From assembly GCA_023449275.1 (NCBI GenBank), contig JAEXJM010000044.1, positions 68,441-132,440 of the forward strand: a DNA stretch of 64,000 nucleotides, read 5' to 3'. This DNA is from Pseudomonadota bacterium (lineage in GTDB: Bacteria > Pseudomonadota > Gammaproteobacteria > Burkholderiales > Burkholderiaceae_D). Below the pieces are notes generated by a model. That model was given only the letters and a program-made list of their open reading frames with translations, did no database searches and had not been told where the DNA came from. Positions 8,558-18,124 of this stretch are shown here, piece after piece. The position numbers and the translations under genes are program-made. The stretch's first letter is position 1. Each line of letters opens with the position of its first letter.

Positions 8558-9307
8558 TTGATAACTTACGAATACCCTTTCAACGAACGTATCCGCACAT
8601 TGTTGCGGCTGGAAGATTTGCACGAGAGATTCAATTTTTTCCTGCATCAGAATCATGCCTTGCAGCATCACGTTGCGTTAACACTTATTTTCGAAATGCT
8701 TGAAGTCGCGACCCGATCGGATCTGAAATCGGATCTGCTTCAGGAACTCGAACGCCAGAAACAGATTCTTATTGGATACAGTGCGCATCCGAATATTCAG
8801 AAAGAAGTTCTGGACGATGTGTTGGCTGAAATCGATCAGGTCAGTTCTGCTCTGGTCAATACACTGGGCAAGACAGGGCAAAGCATCAGGGAGAATGAAT
8901 GGCTGATGAGTGTCCGTGGCAGAACAATGATCCCGGGCGGCGCCTGTGAATTCGACCTGCCATCTTACTTTGCCTGGCAGCACCGGTCGGCGGAAGAACG
9001 CTATAATGACATCCAGAACTGGTTTTCGCCGATGGTGTCGCTGCTGGATGCGGTCGGGCTTGTTTTGCGGCTCTTGCGGGCTTCCGGTGTCCAGTTCAAG
9101 GTGATTGCCGAATCGGGCAGCTACCAGCAGATGCTGCAGGGTAAAGTTCATCAGATGTTGCGTATCAAGATAGACGAAAAGAGTGGCGCGATTCCGGAAG
9201 CTTCGGCAAACAAATACATGTTATGGATACGATTTACCAGACAGGACGGCGATCTCAAGCCGAAACTGATCGAAGAAGACGTATCCTGTGAATTGACTCT
9301 GTGCTGA
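8558..9307 (+). CDS. zapD: Cell division protein ZapD
   Basis: A cytoplasmic FtsZ-bundling protein that stabilises the Z ring (formerly YacF/DUF1342). The 249 residues begin ITYEYPFNERIRTLLRLEDL, the classic ZapD N-terminus. Conserved WxMSVRGRxxIPGGxCEFDLPSY-like residues are found around 125-145. The start is TTG at 8558 with an AAGAGGAA Shine-Dalgarno sequence. yacG starts one base after the stop codon. Confidence 0.93.
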   Translation: MITYEYPFNERIRTLLRLEDLHERFNFFLHQNHALQHHVALTLIFEMLEVATRSDLKSDLLQELERQKQILIGYSAHPNIQKEVLDDVLAEIDQVSSALVNTLGKTGQSIRENEWLMSVRGRTMIPGGACEFDLPSYFAWQHRSAEERYNDIQNWFSPMVSLLDAVGLVLRLLRASGVQFKVIAESGSYQQMLQGKVHQMLRIKIDEKSGAIPEASANKYMLWIRFTRQDGDLKPKLIEEDVSCELTLC

Positions 9308-9308
9308 T

Positions 9309-9494
9309 ATGGTTACCATTGTTAAATGTCCTGTTTGCGGCAAGGACGTCGAATGGAAAGAAGCGAATGCCTTTCGTCCTTTCTGTTCGGAACGCTGCAA
9401 GCAAATCGATCTGGGCGCGTGGGCGGATGAGCAATACAAGGTTCCTGCCACGGAAGAAGACGAAAACGACAGGGAAGAACCTGTTTGGGATTGA
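9309..9494 (+). CDS. yacG: DNA gyrase inhibitor YacG (zinc-binding)
   Basis: A small protein that binds GyrB and inhibits gyrase. The 61 residues have the family's four-Cys zinc site, CPVCGKxVEW followed by RPFCSERCKQIDLGAW. The tail is acidic. It is tightly coupled to zapD. Confidence 0.94.
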   Translation: MVTIVKCPVCGKDVEWKEANAFRPFCSERCKQIDLGAWADEQYKVPATEEDENDREEPVWD

Positions 9495-9532
9495 CCGATG
9501 CCTTGATCCGGTTTTTAAATGTCAGGTATCAC

Positions 9533-9560
9533 TTGATAAGTCAAATGACTTAAGTATAAT
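9533..9560 (+). promoter_or_regulatory. Sigma-70 promoter upstream of trpG
   Basis: TTGATA at 9533-9538 and a perfect TATAAT at 9555-9560, with a 16-bp spacer. Transcription would start near 9567, leaving a leader of about 185 nt before trpG. Confidence 0.65.
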
Positions 9561-9566
9561 AATCTG

Positions 9567-9751
9567 CACTATGTGCAAAACAGTTCATTCAGCAGTTATT
9601 CTCCTCACCTTGCGCTGGCGTAAGCCTGTCGCCTGATATCCTCTTGCGCCTTTCGTGCGCGCAGCATTCCCTTTTTTGACGGCTCCTGTTTTCTTGCCAT
9701 CATTATTTGCACGAATCATACCTCTTTTTACATACATGCAAGGTGACGATC
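9567..9751 (+). promoter_or_regulatory. trpGDC leader region with short Trp-containing ORF and hairpins
   Basis: The leader holds a 21-codon frame (9571-9636, MCKTVHSAVILLTLRWRKPVA) with one Trp codon between two Arg codons. A TTGCGC element occurs twice (9610-9615 and 9644-9649), and each copy can pair with GCGCAG at 9659-9664. The second pairing gives a small hairpin followed, after 7 nt, by six T. This resembles a transcription attenuator, but the frame has only one Trp codon, begins almost at the predicted transcription start and has no Shine-Dalgarno sequence. Treat it as a hypothesis. Confidence 0.35.
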
Positions 9752-10315
9752 ATGTTACTGATGATTGATAATTACGACTCGTTTACATATAACCTCGTCC
9801 AGTATTTCGGTGAGTTGGGCATTGATGTCCGGACTTATCGCAACGATGAGATTACGCTTGAGGCGATTGAACAACTCAACCCTGACCATATCTGTATCTC
9901 CCCTGGCCCGAAAACTCCTTATGAAGCGGGCGTCTCACTTGATGTCCTGAAACATTTTGGCGGAAAAATTCCTCTTTTCGGAGTCTGTCTGGGTCATCAG
10001 TCCATAGGTGCTGCGTTTGGGGGGAAAGTCATCCGAGCCAAACAGATCATGCATGGAAAAACCTCTCCCGTCTTTCATACGAATGAAGGTGTTTTTCACG
10101 GATTGCCGAATCCGTTTACGGTAACCCGCTATCATTCGCTGGCTATCGAGCGGGAAACCCTGCCGGATTGCCTCAAAATAACGGCATGGACGGAAGATGG
10201 CGAAATCATGGGCGTACGCCACAGGGAATACGCCATAGAAGGGGTTCAGTTCCATCCCGAATCCATTTTGTCCGAAGAGGGCCATGCCCTGCTCAAGAAC
10301 TTTATTGCGGAATAA
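9752..10315 (+). CDS. trpG: Anthranilate/aminodeoxychorismate synthase glutamine amidotransferase subunit
   Basis: A class I glutamine amidotransferase that supplies ammonia to TrpE (and often PabB). The 187 residues start MLLMIDNYDSFTYNLVQYF. The nucleophile Cys lies in GVCLGHQSIG, and the catalytic His-Glu in GVQFHPES. The usual PGPCTPNEAG loop reads PGPKTPYEAG here. The ATG at 9752 has AAGGTGA upstream; the frame is open further upstream but without homology. trpE is not adjacent. The gene heads a trpG-trpD-trpC series. Confidence 0.94.
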   Translation: MLLMIDNYDSFTYNLVQYFGELGIDVRTYRNDEITLEAIEQLNPDHICISPGPKTPYEAGVSLDVLKHFGGKIPLFGVCLGHQSIGAAFGGKVIRAKQIMHGKTSPVFHTNEGVFHGLPNPFTVTRYHSLAIERETLPDCLKITAWTEDGEIMGVRHREYAIEGVQFHPESILSEEGHALLKNFIAE

Positions 10316-10318
10316 ATC

Positions 10319-11359
10319 ATGTCTACCAATATCAGGCCTCAGGAAGCACTTTTGAGATGTATCGAACACCGTGAAATATTCCACGATGAAATGTTATCCC
10401 TGTTTCGAAGTATCATGAGCGGTGAAATGTCACCGCTCATGATTGCCGCATTGACTGTCGGTCTGCGCGTCAAGAAAGAAACGGTGGGTGAAATCGCTGC
10501 CGCAGCCGAAGTCATGCGCGAGTTTTCCCTCAAGGTCAGGGTCAAAGACACGGAAAACCTTCTCGACATTGTCGGTACCGGTGGCGATGGCGCACATACC
10601 TTCAATATCTCGACGGCTTCCATGTTTGTTGCAGCGGCTTGCGGTGCCAGGGTTGCCAAACACGGCAGCCGGAGCGTTTCCTCCTCTTCAGGAAGCGCTG
10701 ACCTGCTGGAAGCCCTGAACGTCAACATCAATCTGTCGCCGGAACAGATCGCCGAGTCTATCAACAATGTCGGAATCGGCTTCATGTATGCACCGAATCA
10801 CCATTCAGCCATGAAACATGCCAGGGCTGTGCGTGAGGAACTGGGTGTCAGGACCATTTTCAATATTCTCGGTCCCTTGACCAATCCGGCTTATGCCGAC
10901 AACATCATGATGGGCGTATTCCATCCTGATCTCGTCGGCATTCAGGTACGCGTTCTTCAGAAAATGGGCGTGAAGAGGGCGCTTGTCGTCTGGGGACGGG
11001 ACAATCTGGATGAGGTATCGCTGGGAGCCAGTACGCTGGTCGGTGAACTGTCCGATGGCAAGGTACGCGAATATGACATACATCCGGAGGATTTCGGCCT
11101 CCGGATGTATGCCAGCCGCAATTTCGAGGTTGCCAATGCGCAGGAATCGAAAAAAATCGTTCTGGATGCCTTGAACAACAAGGCGACTCCTGCAACCGAT
11201 ATCATTGCCTTGAATGCCGGAGCCGCCCTGTATGCGGCAGGCAGGGCATCCTCGATTGCCGATGGCCTTGCGCAGGCACAGGCCGCCATCAAATCCGGTG
11301 CGGCCCGGGCGAAACTGGACCAGTTTGTCGGTTTCACCCAATCGATTAACGTCAAATAA
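10319..11359 (+). CDS. trpD: Anthranilate phosphoribosyltransferase
   Basis: Transfers phosphoribose from PRPP to anthranilate in tryptophan synthesis. The 346 residues carry GTGGDGAHTFNISTAS (PRPP-binding), KHGSRSVSSSSGSADLLE and HHSAMKHARxVREELGVRTIFNILGPLTNPA, all typical of TrpD. It starts 3 bp after trpG. An unusually long perfect inverted repeat lies inside the gene at 11077-11111. Confidence 0.97.
   Translation: MSTNIRPQEALLRCIEHREIFHDEMLSLFRSIMSGEMSPLMIAALTVGLRVKKETVGEIAAAAEVMREFSLKVRVKDTENLLDIVGTGGDGAHTFNISTASMFVAAACGARVAKHGSRSVSSSSGSADLLEALNVNINLSPEQIAESINNVGIGFMYAPNHHSAMKHARAVREELGVRTIFNILGPLTNPAYADNIMMGVFHPDLVGIQVRVLQKMGVKRALVVWGRDNLDEVSLGASTLVGELSDGKVREYDIHPEDFGLRMYASRNFEVANAQESKKIVLDALNNKATPATDIIALNAGAALYAAGRASSIADGLAQAQAAIKSGAARAKLDQFVGFTQSINVK
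11077..11111 (+). repeat. 14-bp perfect inverted repeat inside trpD
   Basis: The arms are 11077-11090 and 11098-11111, separated by a 7-nt loop (ATTTCGG). The RNA would form a very stable 14-bp stem, with a GGAGG on its 5' side, inside the coding region for YDIHPEDFGLRMYA. No T-run follows. Confidence 0.8.
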
Positions 11360-11370
11360 CGGATGTTCCA

Positions 11371-12171
11371 ATGTCTGACATTCTGAAAAAAATCCTTTCC
11401 ATCAAGAAAACCGAAATCGATTCAGCCAAAAAAAAAGAATCATTTGCAGCCCTTCAAAACAGGGTGGAAAATGGTATCGACCTGAAAGGAGTCCGCCGCG
11501 ACTTTGAGGGATCACTTCGCCATAAAATTGGCAAAGGGCAGGCTGGCATCATTGCCGAAGTCAAAAAAGCATCTCCTTCCAAAGGAGTGATTCGTGAAGC
11601 ATTTTATCCTGATGAAATTGCAAAAAGCTATGAAAGACATGGCGCAGCGTGTTTGTCAGTACTTACTGACATGGAGTTCTTCCAGGGTTCGCCAGCTTAT
11701 CTGATGGAAGCAAAAGCAGCGTGTTCCCTGCCTGTATTGAGGAAAGATTTCATGATCGATCCCTATCAGGTTTATGAGGCGGGTGCATGGGGTGCCGATT
11801 GCATTCTTCTGATCGTTGCCGCCCTGTCCGACAACCAGATGGCTGAACTCGAAGCATGTGCTTTCGGGTTGGGGATGAATGTTCTGGTCGAAGTTCACAA
11901 TGCCGAAGAACTGGAAAGGGCACTGGTATTGAAAACAAGCCTGTTGGGTATCAATAACCGTGATTTGAGAACCTTCAGAACATCCATCCAGAATACGATC
12001 GATTTGTTGCCCGGATTGCCGAAAGACAAACTGGTCGTCACGGAATCGGGAATTTTGCAAAGGGAAGATGTCCGTAAAATGCGTGAGGCCGGCGTCAATG
12101 CCTTTCTGATCGGTGAAGCTTTCATGCGCGCAAAAGATCCGGGCGACGAACTTGCCAAACTGTTTGCCTGA
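11371..12171 (+). CDS. trpC: Indole-3-glycerol phosphate synthase
   Basis: Closes the indole ring from CdRP in tryptophan synthesis. The 266-residue TIM barrel shows IIAEVKKASPSKGVI, SVLTDMEFFQGS, LRKDFMIDPYQVYEA, GINNRDLRTF and VTESGI, the conserved beta-strand ends with the catalytic Lys and Glu residues. It starts 11 bp after trpD. The stop codon lies within a 13-bp hairpin. Confidence 0.97.
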   Translation: MSDILKKILSIKKTEIDSAKKKESFAALQNRVENGIDLKGVRRDFEGSLRHKIGKGQAGIIAEVKKASPSKGVIREAFYPDEIAKSYERHGAACLSVLTDMEFFQGSPAYLMEAKAACSLPVLRKDFMIDPYQVYEAGAWGADCILLIVAALSDNQMAELEACAFGLGMNVLVEVHNAEELERALVLKTSLLGINNRDLRTFRTSIQNTIDLLPGLPKDKLVVTESGILQREDVRKMREAGVNAFLIGEAFMRAKDPGDELAKLFA

Positions 12172-12191
12172 TATTTTTTATCAGGCAAACA
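12161..12191. terminator. Hairpin at the trpC stop codon (convergent gene end)
   Basis: A 13-bp perfect stem (12161-12173 with 12179-12191) with a five-T loop. It sits between convergent trpC and the M61 peptidase gene and contains the trpC stop codon. The T-rich part is in the loop rather than after the stem, so it may protect 3' ends instead of terminating directly. Confidence 0.5.
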
Positions 12192-12209
12192 GGGCATTAT
12201 TGAGCCGGT

Positions 12210-14033
12210 TTATCCAGCTTTCTGAAGCCAGAGTTCCCTAGCCTCTTTCATTTGGGACGTTTCGTCTTTTGACAAGGTCAGGATGAATTTCGGGATATGT
12301 TCATCAGCGAGAATGACATCGAACTTCATCAGTTCGTCTCGTCTGAAAACATAGGTTTCGACTTTTTCACCGATGGCATACCGCGAAAGCTGTTTCTCCA
12401 GATTGGCAGTCGGATTTTCCGAGGAGACCCTGAGCCCATCGATGGCAAGCAGAATGTCACCAGCTGAAATTCCGGCCCGATGCGCCGCACCACCTTCAAA
12501 AACGTGGGTGACGATACAATCGCTTCCCGAACGTTTGACCCGGATATCAAGACCCGGTTTCGCATCGACATTGGCATCGTTCATGGAAATCCCGAACGGT
12601 GAAAACAGGTCGGCCAAAGGAATCTCAACCGTTCCGTAAATATATTTCCTGAAGAACTCCTGCAAATCCAGCCCGCTGATTTCTTCAATAACCGCTTCCG
12701 CTTCGGAATCGGTAATGCCCGTGCCGCTATCAGAATAAAAATCCCGGCCATGCCGATGCCATAACGCACGCATGACATCGTCCAGTGATCGCTGGTTGGC
12801 GGTTTCCCGTCTGATCGTCAAATCGAGTGCCAGGGCGACAAGCGAACCTTTGGTGTAATAACTGACCAGTGCGTTCGGGGTATTTTCATCCTGACGGTAA
12901 TATTTGATCCATGCGTCAAAGCTCGCATCGGCAATGCTTTGTTTGAAACGCCCACGTCCTCGGAAAACATTATTGACTGTCTGGGCAATCTGATGCAAGT
13001 AAGTACTCACATCTATAATGCCGCTCCGGACAATGGTCAAGTCGTCATAGTAGCTGGTAAAACCTTCAAACATCCATAGCAGGCGTGTATAGGCTTCCTG
13101 CCGGAGGTCGTAGGGAGCGAAAACGGCAGGCTTGATTCTCTTGACGTTCCAGGTGTGGAAGTATTCATGGCTGCACAATCCAAGGAATTGCAGGTAATCC
13201 TCATCGATTTTCTGCTGTATGTTCTCAGGCCTGTTTTTCGATGGCAGGGACGATCTGGAACAAAGCAAGGCAGTTGAGGCACGGTGTTCAAGACCCCCGT
13301 AACCGTTCTTGACGACCATGACCAGAAATACGTATCGCGAGACGGGCGCTTTTTTTGTTTGGGGTTCGAAAAAAGCGATTTCGGTTTCACAGATTTTTTT
13401 GAGATCGTTTTCAATCCGCTTCAGATCGAGATTGGGAACCTGCCCCGTAATGGCGATTTCATGGGGAATACCACAGGCTTCGAATTGTCCAAGGATGAAG
13501 TGACCCATTTCGACAGGTGAATCGATCAGCTCATCATAGTCCTTTGCGACATACGTTCCGAATCCGTGACGGGACGCCTCAAGTTCCGGAAGTGCCGTCG
13601 CCACCTGCCATGTCAATGCCTCAGGTGAATCCGGTCGCTTGATATCGACGATGTGGGGCCGGTTTTCCAGCCCGACAGCCTCGAGAAAAACACTTGATCC
13701 ATTGAAAAAGGCATGGGTCTGGTCAACATGTGCAGACCGCACGGACAGATCCCATGCATATACTTCATAACCGAGCGTTATCGGCCCTTCGCAGGGATCG
13801 GCCTGCCAGGTATGTTTATCCAGTTTGGTCAGTCGAACAGGGCGGTTCCGGTCACTTGCGCGGATCTGGACAATGTTTTTGGCGAATTCACGGATCATGT
13901 AACTGCCCGGAATCCAGGCCGGGAGCCTGAAAAGCTGCCCGTTTTCGTCAGGATCGTTTACCGTCATCGACACGCGGAACAGATGGCCGTTCAGATCGAA
14001 GGGCTCAATGCAATATCGGATAGCTTCTGTCAT
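12210..14033 (-). CDS. M61 family metallopeptidase with C-terminal PDZ domain
   Basis: A 607-residue glycyl-aminopeptidase-like zinc protease. The family N-terminal domain (about 1-230) precedes the catalytic HEYFHTWNVKRIKP motif (zinc His residues and catalytic Glu) and the downstream FEGFTSYYDDL with the third ligand Glu. A PDZ domain near the C-terminus contains GAAHRAGISAGDILLAIDGLRV. No signal peptide is evident. The ATG at 14033 is chosen because it lies just outside metH; the frame is open to 14090. The in vivo substrate is unknown. Confidence 0.9.
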   Translation of the reverse strand: MTEAIRYCIEPFDLNGHLFRVSMTVNDPDENGQLFRLPAWIPGSYMIREFAKNIVQIRASDRNRPVRLTKLDKHTWQADPCEGPITLGYEVYAWDLSVRSAHVDQTHAFFNGSSVFLEAVGLENRPHIVDIKRPDSPEALTWQVATALPELEASRHGFGTYVAKDYDELIDSPVEMGHFILGQFEACGIPHEIAITGQVPNLDLKRIENDLKKICETEIAFFEPQTKKAPVSRYVFLVMVVKNGYGGLEHRASTALLCSRSSLPSKNRPENIQQKIDEDYLQFLGLCSHEYFHTWNVKRIKPAVFAPYDLRQEAYTRLLWMFEGFTSYYDDLTIVRSGIIDVSTYLHQIAQTVNNVFRGRGRFKQSIADASFDAWIKYYRQDENTPNALVSYYTKGSLVALALDLTIRRETANQRSLDDVMRALWHRHGRDFYSDSGTGITDSEAEAVIEEISGLDLQEFFRKYIYGTVEIPLADLFSPFGISMNDANVDAKPGLDIRVKRSGSDCIVTHVFEGGAAHRAGISAGDILLAIDGLRVSSENPTANLEKQLSRYAIGEKVETYVFRRDELMKFDVILADEHIPKFILTLSKDETSQMKEARELWLQKAG

Positions 14034-14061
14034 GGCATTCCAGTCTATAGTGTCAGTCCAT

Positions 14062-17000
14062 TTACAGGATCGGGGCCAGCCATTGGGCAACCTGGTCTTC
14101 CGGAACCTGTCTCCTTTTCGCCATATCCTCTACCTGGTCTTTACCGATTTTCCCGATCGTGAAATAACGTGAATCCGGGTGGGCGAAATAAAAACCGGTA
14201 ATCGAGGCAGTCGGCAACATGGCGTAAGATTCGGTCAGCTTCATGCCGATTTCCTCACATCTCAACAACCGGAAAAGATCGTCTTTTACCGTGTGTTCCG
14301 GGCATGACGGATAACCCGGCGCCGGCCTGATTCCCCGGTATTGTTCCTTGATAAGTTCGTCGTTCGTCAATTTCTCATCGGCTGAATAACCCCACAGATC
14401 TTTTCTGACCAGTTCATGAAGATATTCCGCCAATGCTTCAACCAGCCTGTCAGCAAGCGCCTTCAACATGATAGCGTCATAGTCATCCAGGTCGGCATCG
14501 AATTGCTCAAGATGCTTTTCGATTCCCAGACCGGCCGTGACACCGAACATACCGATATAGTCTTTTATCCCAGATGATTTTGGAGCAATGAAGTCAGACA
14601 TGCACTGATTCGGACGTGGCACGCCATCGATAACCGGTTTTTCGTTTTGCTGGCGGACGCCATAATAAGTGAAGGCGACAGTCGAACGGGATTCATCCGT
14701 GTAAATCTCGATATCGTCGTCATTGACCGTATTGGCCGGCATCAGTGCCAATGTGGCGTTGGCGGTCAACCATTTGCCCTTGATCAGTTTTTCCAGCATC
14801 TTCTGGCCATCGGCAAATACCTTCTTCGCCATCTCGCCATGAACGGCATCGTTCAGGATAGTCGGGTAGGAACCAGACAGATCCCAGACCCGGAAAAACG
14901 GTGACCAGTCGATGTAATCGACAAGCGTCGCCAGATCGATATTCCTCAAAAAGCGCTGACCGAGATAAGTCGGCCTCTTGGGGGCATTCGCTCCTTCAAA
15001 GGACAACAGGGCCTTGTTCTTGCGAGCCTCCCCGATAGACAGCAGCTTTTGGGGCTTCTTCTGGGCATGGAGTTCACGAATATGCTCGTAATCGTCCGAA
15101 AGCACTTTCAGGTATTTCTCACGGATACTGTCCGAGAGCAGGGCCTGAATAACCGTCACGGTTCGTGAAGCATCCGTGACATGGACGACCGGGCCTTCGT
15201 AATTGGGTGCAATCTTGACGGCGGTATGTGTCTTGCTCGTTGTCGCCCCGCCAATGAAAAGCGGAATATTGCGTTCGCGGAAATACTCGTCACGCTGCAT
15301 CTCGCTGGCGACGTGCATCATTTCTTCCAGAGAGGGGGTGATCAGTCCTGACAGGCCGATGGCATCGGCATTGACTTCCTTGGCCTTGGCAAGAATTTCC
15401 TCGCATGGAACCATGACGCCCAGATTGATGACTTCAAAATTGTTGCACTGAAGAACAACGGCAACAATATTTTTGCCGATATCGTGTACATCGCCCTTAA
15501 CGGTGGCGATCACGATCTTTCCATTCGACTGGCTACTGCCACTCTGGCGTTTTTCTTCCTCAATGTAAGGAACCAGGTGGGCGACGGCCTGTTTCATCAC
15601 ACGAGCCGATTTCACGACCTGAGGCAGGAACATTTTGCCTTGTCCGAACAAATCACCGACAGCATTCATCCCGTCCATCAGAGGGCCTTCAATCACCTCG
15701 ATAGGCCTGCCACCTTTTCGAAGCGTTTCCTGCAAGGCCTCTTCCGTATCCTCGATGATGAAATCCGTGACGCCATGAACGAAGGCATATGACAGGCGCT
15801 TGTTGACGGAATCTTCCCGCCATTGAAGATTTTCCCCTTCCTTTTTGGCTCCGGACTGGAATTCGCCAGCCACATCGATCAGACGTTCAGTCGCATCTTC
15901 CCGACGGTTTAAAACAGCATCTTCGACCCGTTCTCTCAGGGCTTCGGGGATTTCATCGTAAACACCCATCATGCCGGCATTGACAATTCCCATCGTCATC
16001 CCTGCCGAAATGGCGTGATACAGGAAAACGGTATGAATTGCCTCACGTGCAGCATTGTTGCCACGCAAGCTGAAACTGACGTTGGAAACCCCACCACTGA
16101 TCTTGGCGTTTGGCAGGTTGTTTTTGATCCAGCGGGTGGCTTCAATGAAATCAACCGCATAATTGTTGTGCTCTTCGATACCGGTTGCGATCGCGAAAAT
16201 ATTCGGATCGAAAATGATATCTTCGGGAGGAAAACCGATACCATTGACCAGCAAATCATAAGCCCGTTTACAGATTTCGATTTTGCGTTGGTAAGTGTCG
16301 GCCTGTCCCTGTTCATCAAATGCCATGACGATAACGGCAGCACCATACCGGCGGCACAGCCTGGCATGATGGATGAACTCTTCTTCACCGTTTTTCAGAG
16401 AAATGGAATTGACGATCGATTTGCCCTGCAGGCATTTAAGACCGGTTTCAATGACTTCCCATTTGGATGAATCGAGCATGACCGGAACACGTGAGATTTC
16501 CGGTTCGGATGCGATCAGGTTCAGAAAGCGATTCATGGCGCTGACCGAATCCAGCATGGCCTCATCCATATTGATATCGATGATCTGGGCGCCATTTTCA
16601 ACCTGCTGGCGCGCTACGGCGAGCGCATTGTCGTACTCCTCATTCAGGATCATCCGTGCAAAGGCCTTCGAACCCGTCACGTTGGTACGTTCACCGACAT
16701 TGACGAACAGGGAGTTGTCATCGATGGTAAAGGGTTCGAGCCCGGACAGGCGCATGGCTGGCGGGATGACGGGCACTTTTCGTGGGGGCAGTGGTGCGAC
16801 CGCCTTGGCGATGGCGCGAATATGATCCGGCGTCGTACCGCAGCACCCGCCGACGACATTGATAAAACCGCTTTCGGCGAATTCTTTCAAGAAGGCCGAA
16901 GTATCTTCAGGCAATTCATCGAACCCTGTTTCACTCATTGGATTGGGCAATCCGGCATTCGGATAAATGCAGATATGCGTATCGGCAATGCGCGACAGTT

Positions 17001-17823
17001 CATCGACATACGGTCTCATCAATGCTGCGCCAAGGGCGCAATTCAGTCCGACGGTCAACGGACGCGCATGGCGAATGGAATACCAGAAAGCCGTAACGGT
17101 TTGTCCGGACAGAATACGGCCGGAAGCATCCGTTACCGTACCGGAAATCATGATGGGCAGTTTTTTTCCGGTCTCTTCAAAAAAGGTGTCGATCGCAAAA
17201 AGAGCCGCCTTGCAATTCAGTGTATCGAAAACCGTTTCGACCAGAAGCAGATCGGCGCCGCCTTCAACCAGTCCTTTTACCTGTTCGGAATACGCTTCGA
17301 CCAATTGGTCGAATGTGATGTTGCGTGCCCCCGGATCACTCACATCAGGAGAGATCGAGGCGGTTCTGGGGGTTGGTCCAATCGAACCGGCAACGAAGCG
17401 GGGATGATCTGGCGTCGAATATTTATCACAGATTTCCCTGGCGATTTTCGCGGATTGCACATTCATTTCATAAACAAGATGTGCCATGTGATAGTCGCTC
17501 TGGGCAATGGACGTTGCACCGAACGTGTTGGTTTCGATGACATCTGCACCCGCTTTCAGATATTCCTCATGGATGGCGGAAATAATATGAGGTTGGGTCA
17601 ATGACAACAATTCGTTGTTACCCTTGACAAACAATTCACGTTCACTTTCCGAAGCCGGAGGAGCAAAATTGGCAAATCGTCCGTCCGGACCGCCCCGATA
17701 ATCTTCCTCGGTCAATTTGTAACGCTGAATCATTGTACCCATAGCGCCGTCCAGAACCAGGATGCGCCTGGACATGATGTCGCGAAGAAGGGATTCTGTT
17801 GAGTCTTTTTCTATCGAGGTCAT
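14062..17823 (-). CDS. metH: Cobalamin-dependent methionine synthase (full length)
   Basis: Transfers a methyl group from 5-methyltetrahydrofolate to homocysteine via methylcobalamin. The 1253 residues contain all four modules. The homocysteine domain has zinc Cys residues (VGGCCGTTPDHI). The pterin domain follows (NVGERTNVTGS). The cobalamin domain has DVHDIGKNIV with the B12-ligand His. The C-terminal AdoMet reactivation domain has RPAPGYPSCPEHT. It is 28 bp upstream of the peptidase gene on the same strand. No cobalamin riboswitch precedes it. The Shine-Dalgarno sequence is weak. Confidence 0.97.
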   Translation of the reverse strand: MTSIEKDSTESLLRDIMSRRILVLDGAMGTMIQRYKLTEEDYRGGPDGRFANFAPPASESERELFVKGNNELLSLTQPHIISAIHEEYLKAGADVIETNTFGATSIAQSDYHMAHLVYEMNVQSAKIAREICDKYSTPDHPRFVAGSIGPTPRTASISPDVSDPGARNITFDQLVEAYSEQVKGLVEGGADLLLVETVFDTLNCKAALFAIDTFFEETGKKLPIMISGTVTDASGRILSGQTVTAFWYSIRHARPLTVGLNCALGAALMRPYVDELSRIADTHICIYPNAGLPNPMSETGFDELPEDTSAFLKEFAESGFINVVGGCCGTTPDHIRAIAKAVAPLPPRKVPVIPPAMRLSGLEPFTIDDNSLFVNVGERTNVTGSKAFARMILNEEYDNALAVARQQVENGAQIIDINMDEAMLDSVSAMNRFLNLIASEPEISRVPVMLDSSKWEVIETGLKCLQGKSIVNSISLKNGEEEFIHHARLCRRYGAAVIVMAFDEQGQADTYQRKIEICKRAYDLLVNGIGFPPEDIIFDPNIFAIATGIEEHNNYAVDFIEATRWIKNNLPNAKISGGVSNVSFSLRGNNAAREAIHTVFLYHAISAGMTMGIVNAGMMGVYDEIPEALRERVEDAVLNRREDATERLIDVAGEFQSGAKKEGENLQWREDSVNKRLSYAFVHGVTDFIIEDTEEALQETLRKGGRPIEVIEGPLMDGMNAVGDLFGQGKMFLPQVVKSARVMKQAVAHLVPYIEEEKRQSGSSQSNGKIVIATVKGDVHDIGKNIVAVVLQCNNFEVINLGVMVPCEEILAKAKEVNADAIGLSGLITPSLEEMMHVASEMQRDEYFRERNIPLFIGGATTSKTHTAVKIAPNYEGPVVHVTDASRTVTVIQALLSDSIREKYLKVLSDDYEHIRELHAQKKPQKLLSIGEARKNKALLSFEGANAPKRPTYLGQRFLRNIDLATLVDYIDWSPFFRVWDLSGSYPTILNDAVHGEMAKKVFADGQKMLEKLIKGKWLTANATLALMPANTVNDDDIEIYTDESRSTVAFTYYGVRQQNEKPVIDGVPRPNQCMSDFIAPKSSGIKDYIGMFGVTAGLGIEKHLEQFDADLDDYDAIMLKALADRLVEALAEYLHELVRKDLWGYSADEKLTNDELIKEQYRGIRPAPGYPSCPEHTVKDDLFRLLRCEEIGMKLTESYAMLPTASITGFYFAHPDSRYFTIGKIGKDQVEDMAKRRQVPEDQVAQWLAPIL

Positions 17824-18124
17824 TTTATAAAAACAAGCTGTTTAATAATTTTCGGGGATTCCGATTGCGTAAAAAACGGGGCGACAAGATAAAAATTATA
17901 CTTTAATCAGATAGAGCAGACGATTGGCGCACGAAACAGGCGTTGTCCGAAGCCAATGCCATCCGGTCTGTCAAATATAAAATGTAAAATCCGGTTTACT
18001 TTTATATTGGATAAACGATATAAAGACTGGCGGATAAAGAATGAAAAAATAGATATTTCATGCCGGCAACCCGGTATGATAAGACTTCTTTCCAGCCGAT
18101 TTCCGCAATACAGTCAAAAATGTT
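17824..18124. other. Divergent intergenic region metH / EamA
   Basis: About 300 bp between divergent genes, AT-rich near metH. It must contain both promoters, but I see no strong consensus match, riboswitch signature or small gene. Confidence 0.4.
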
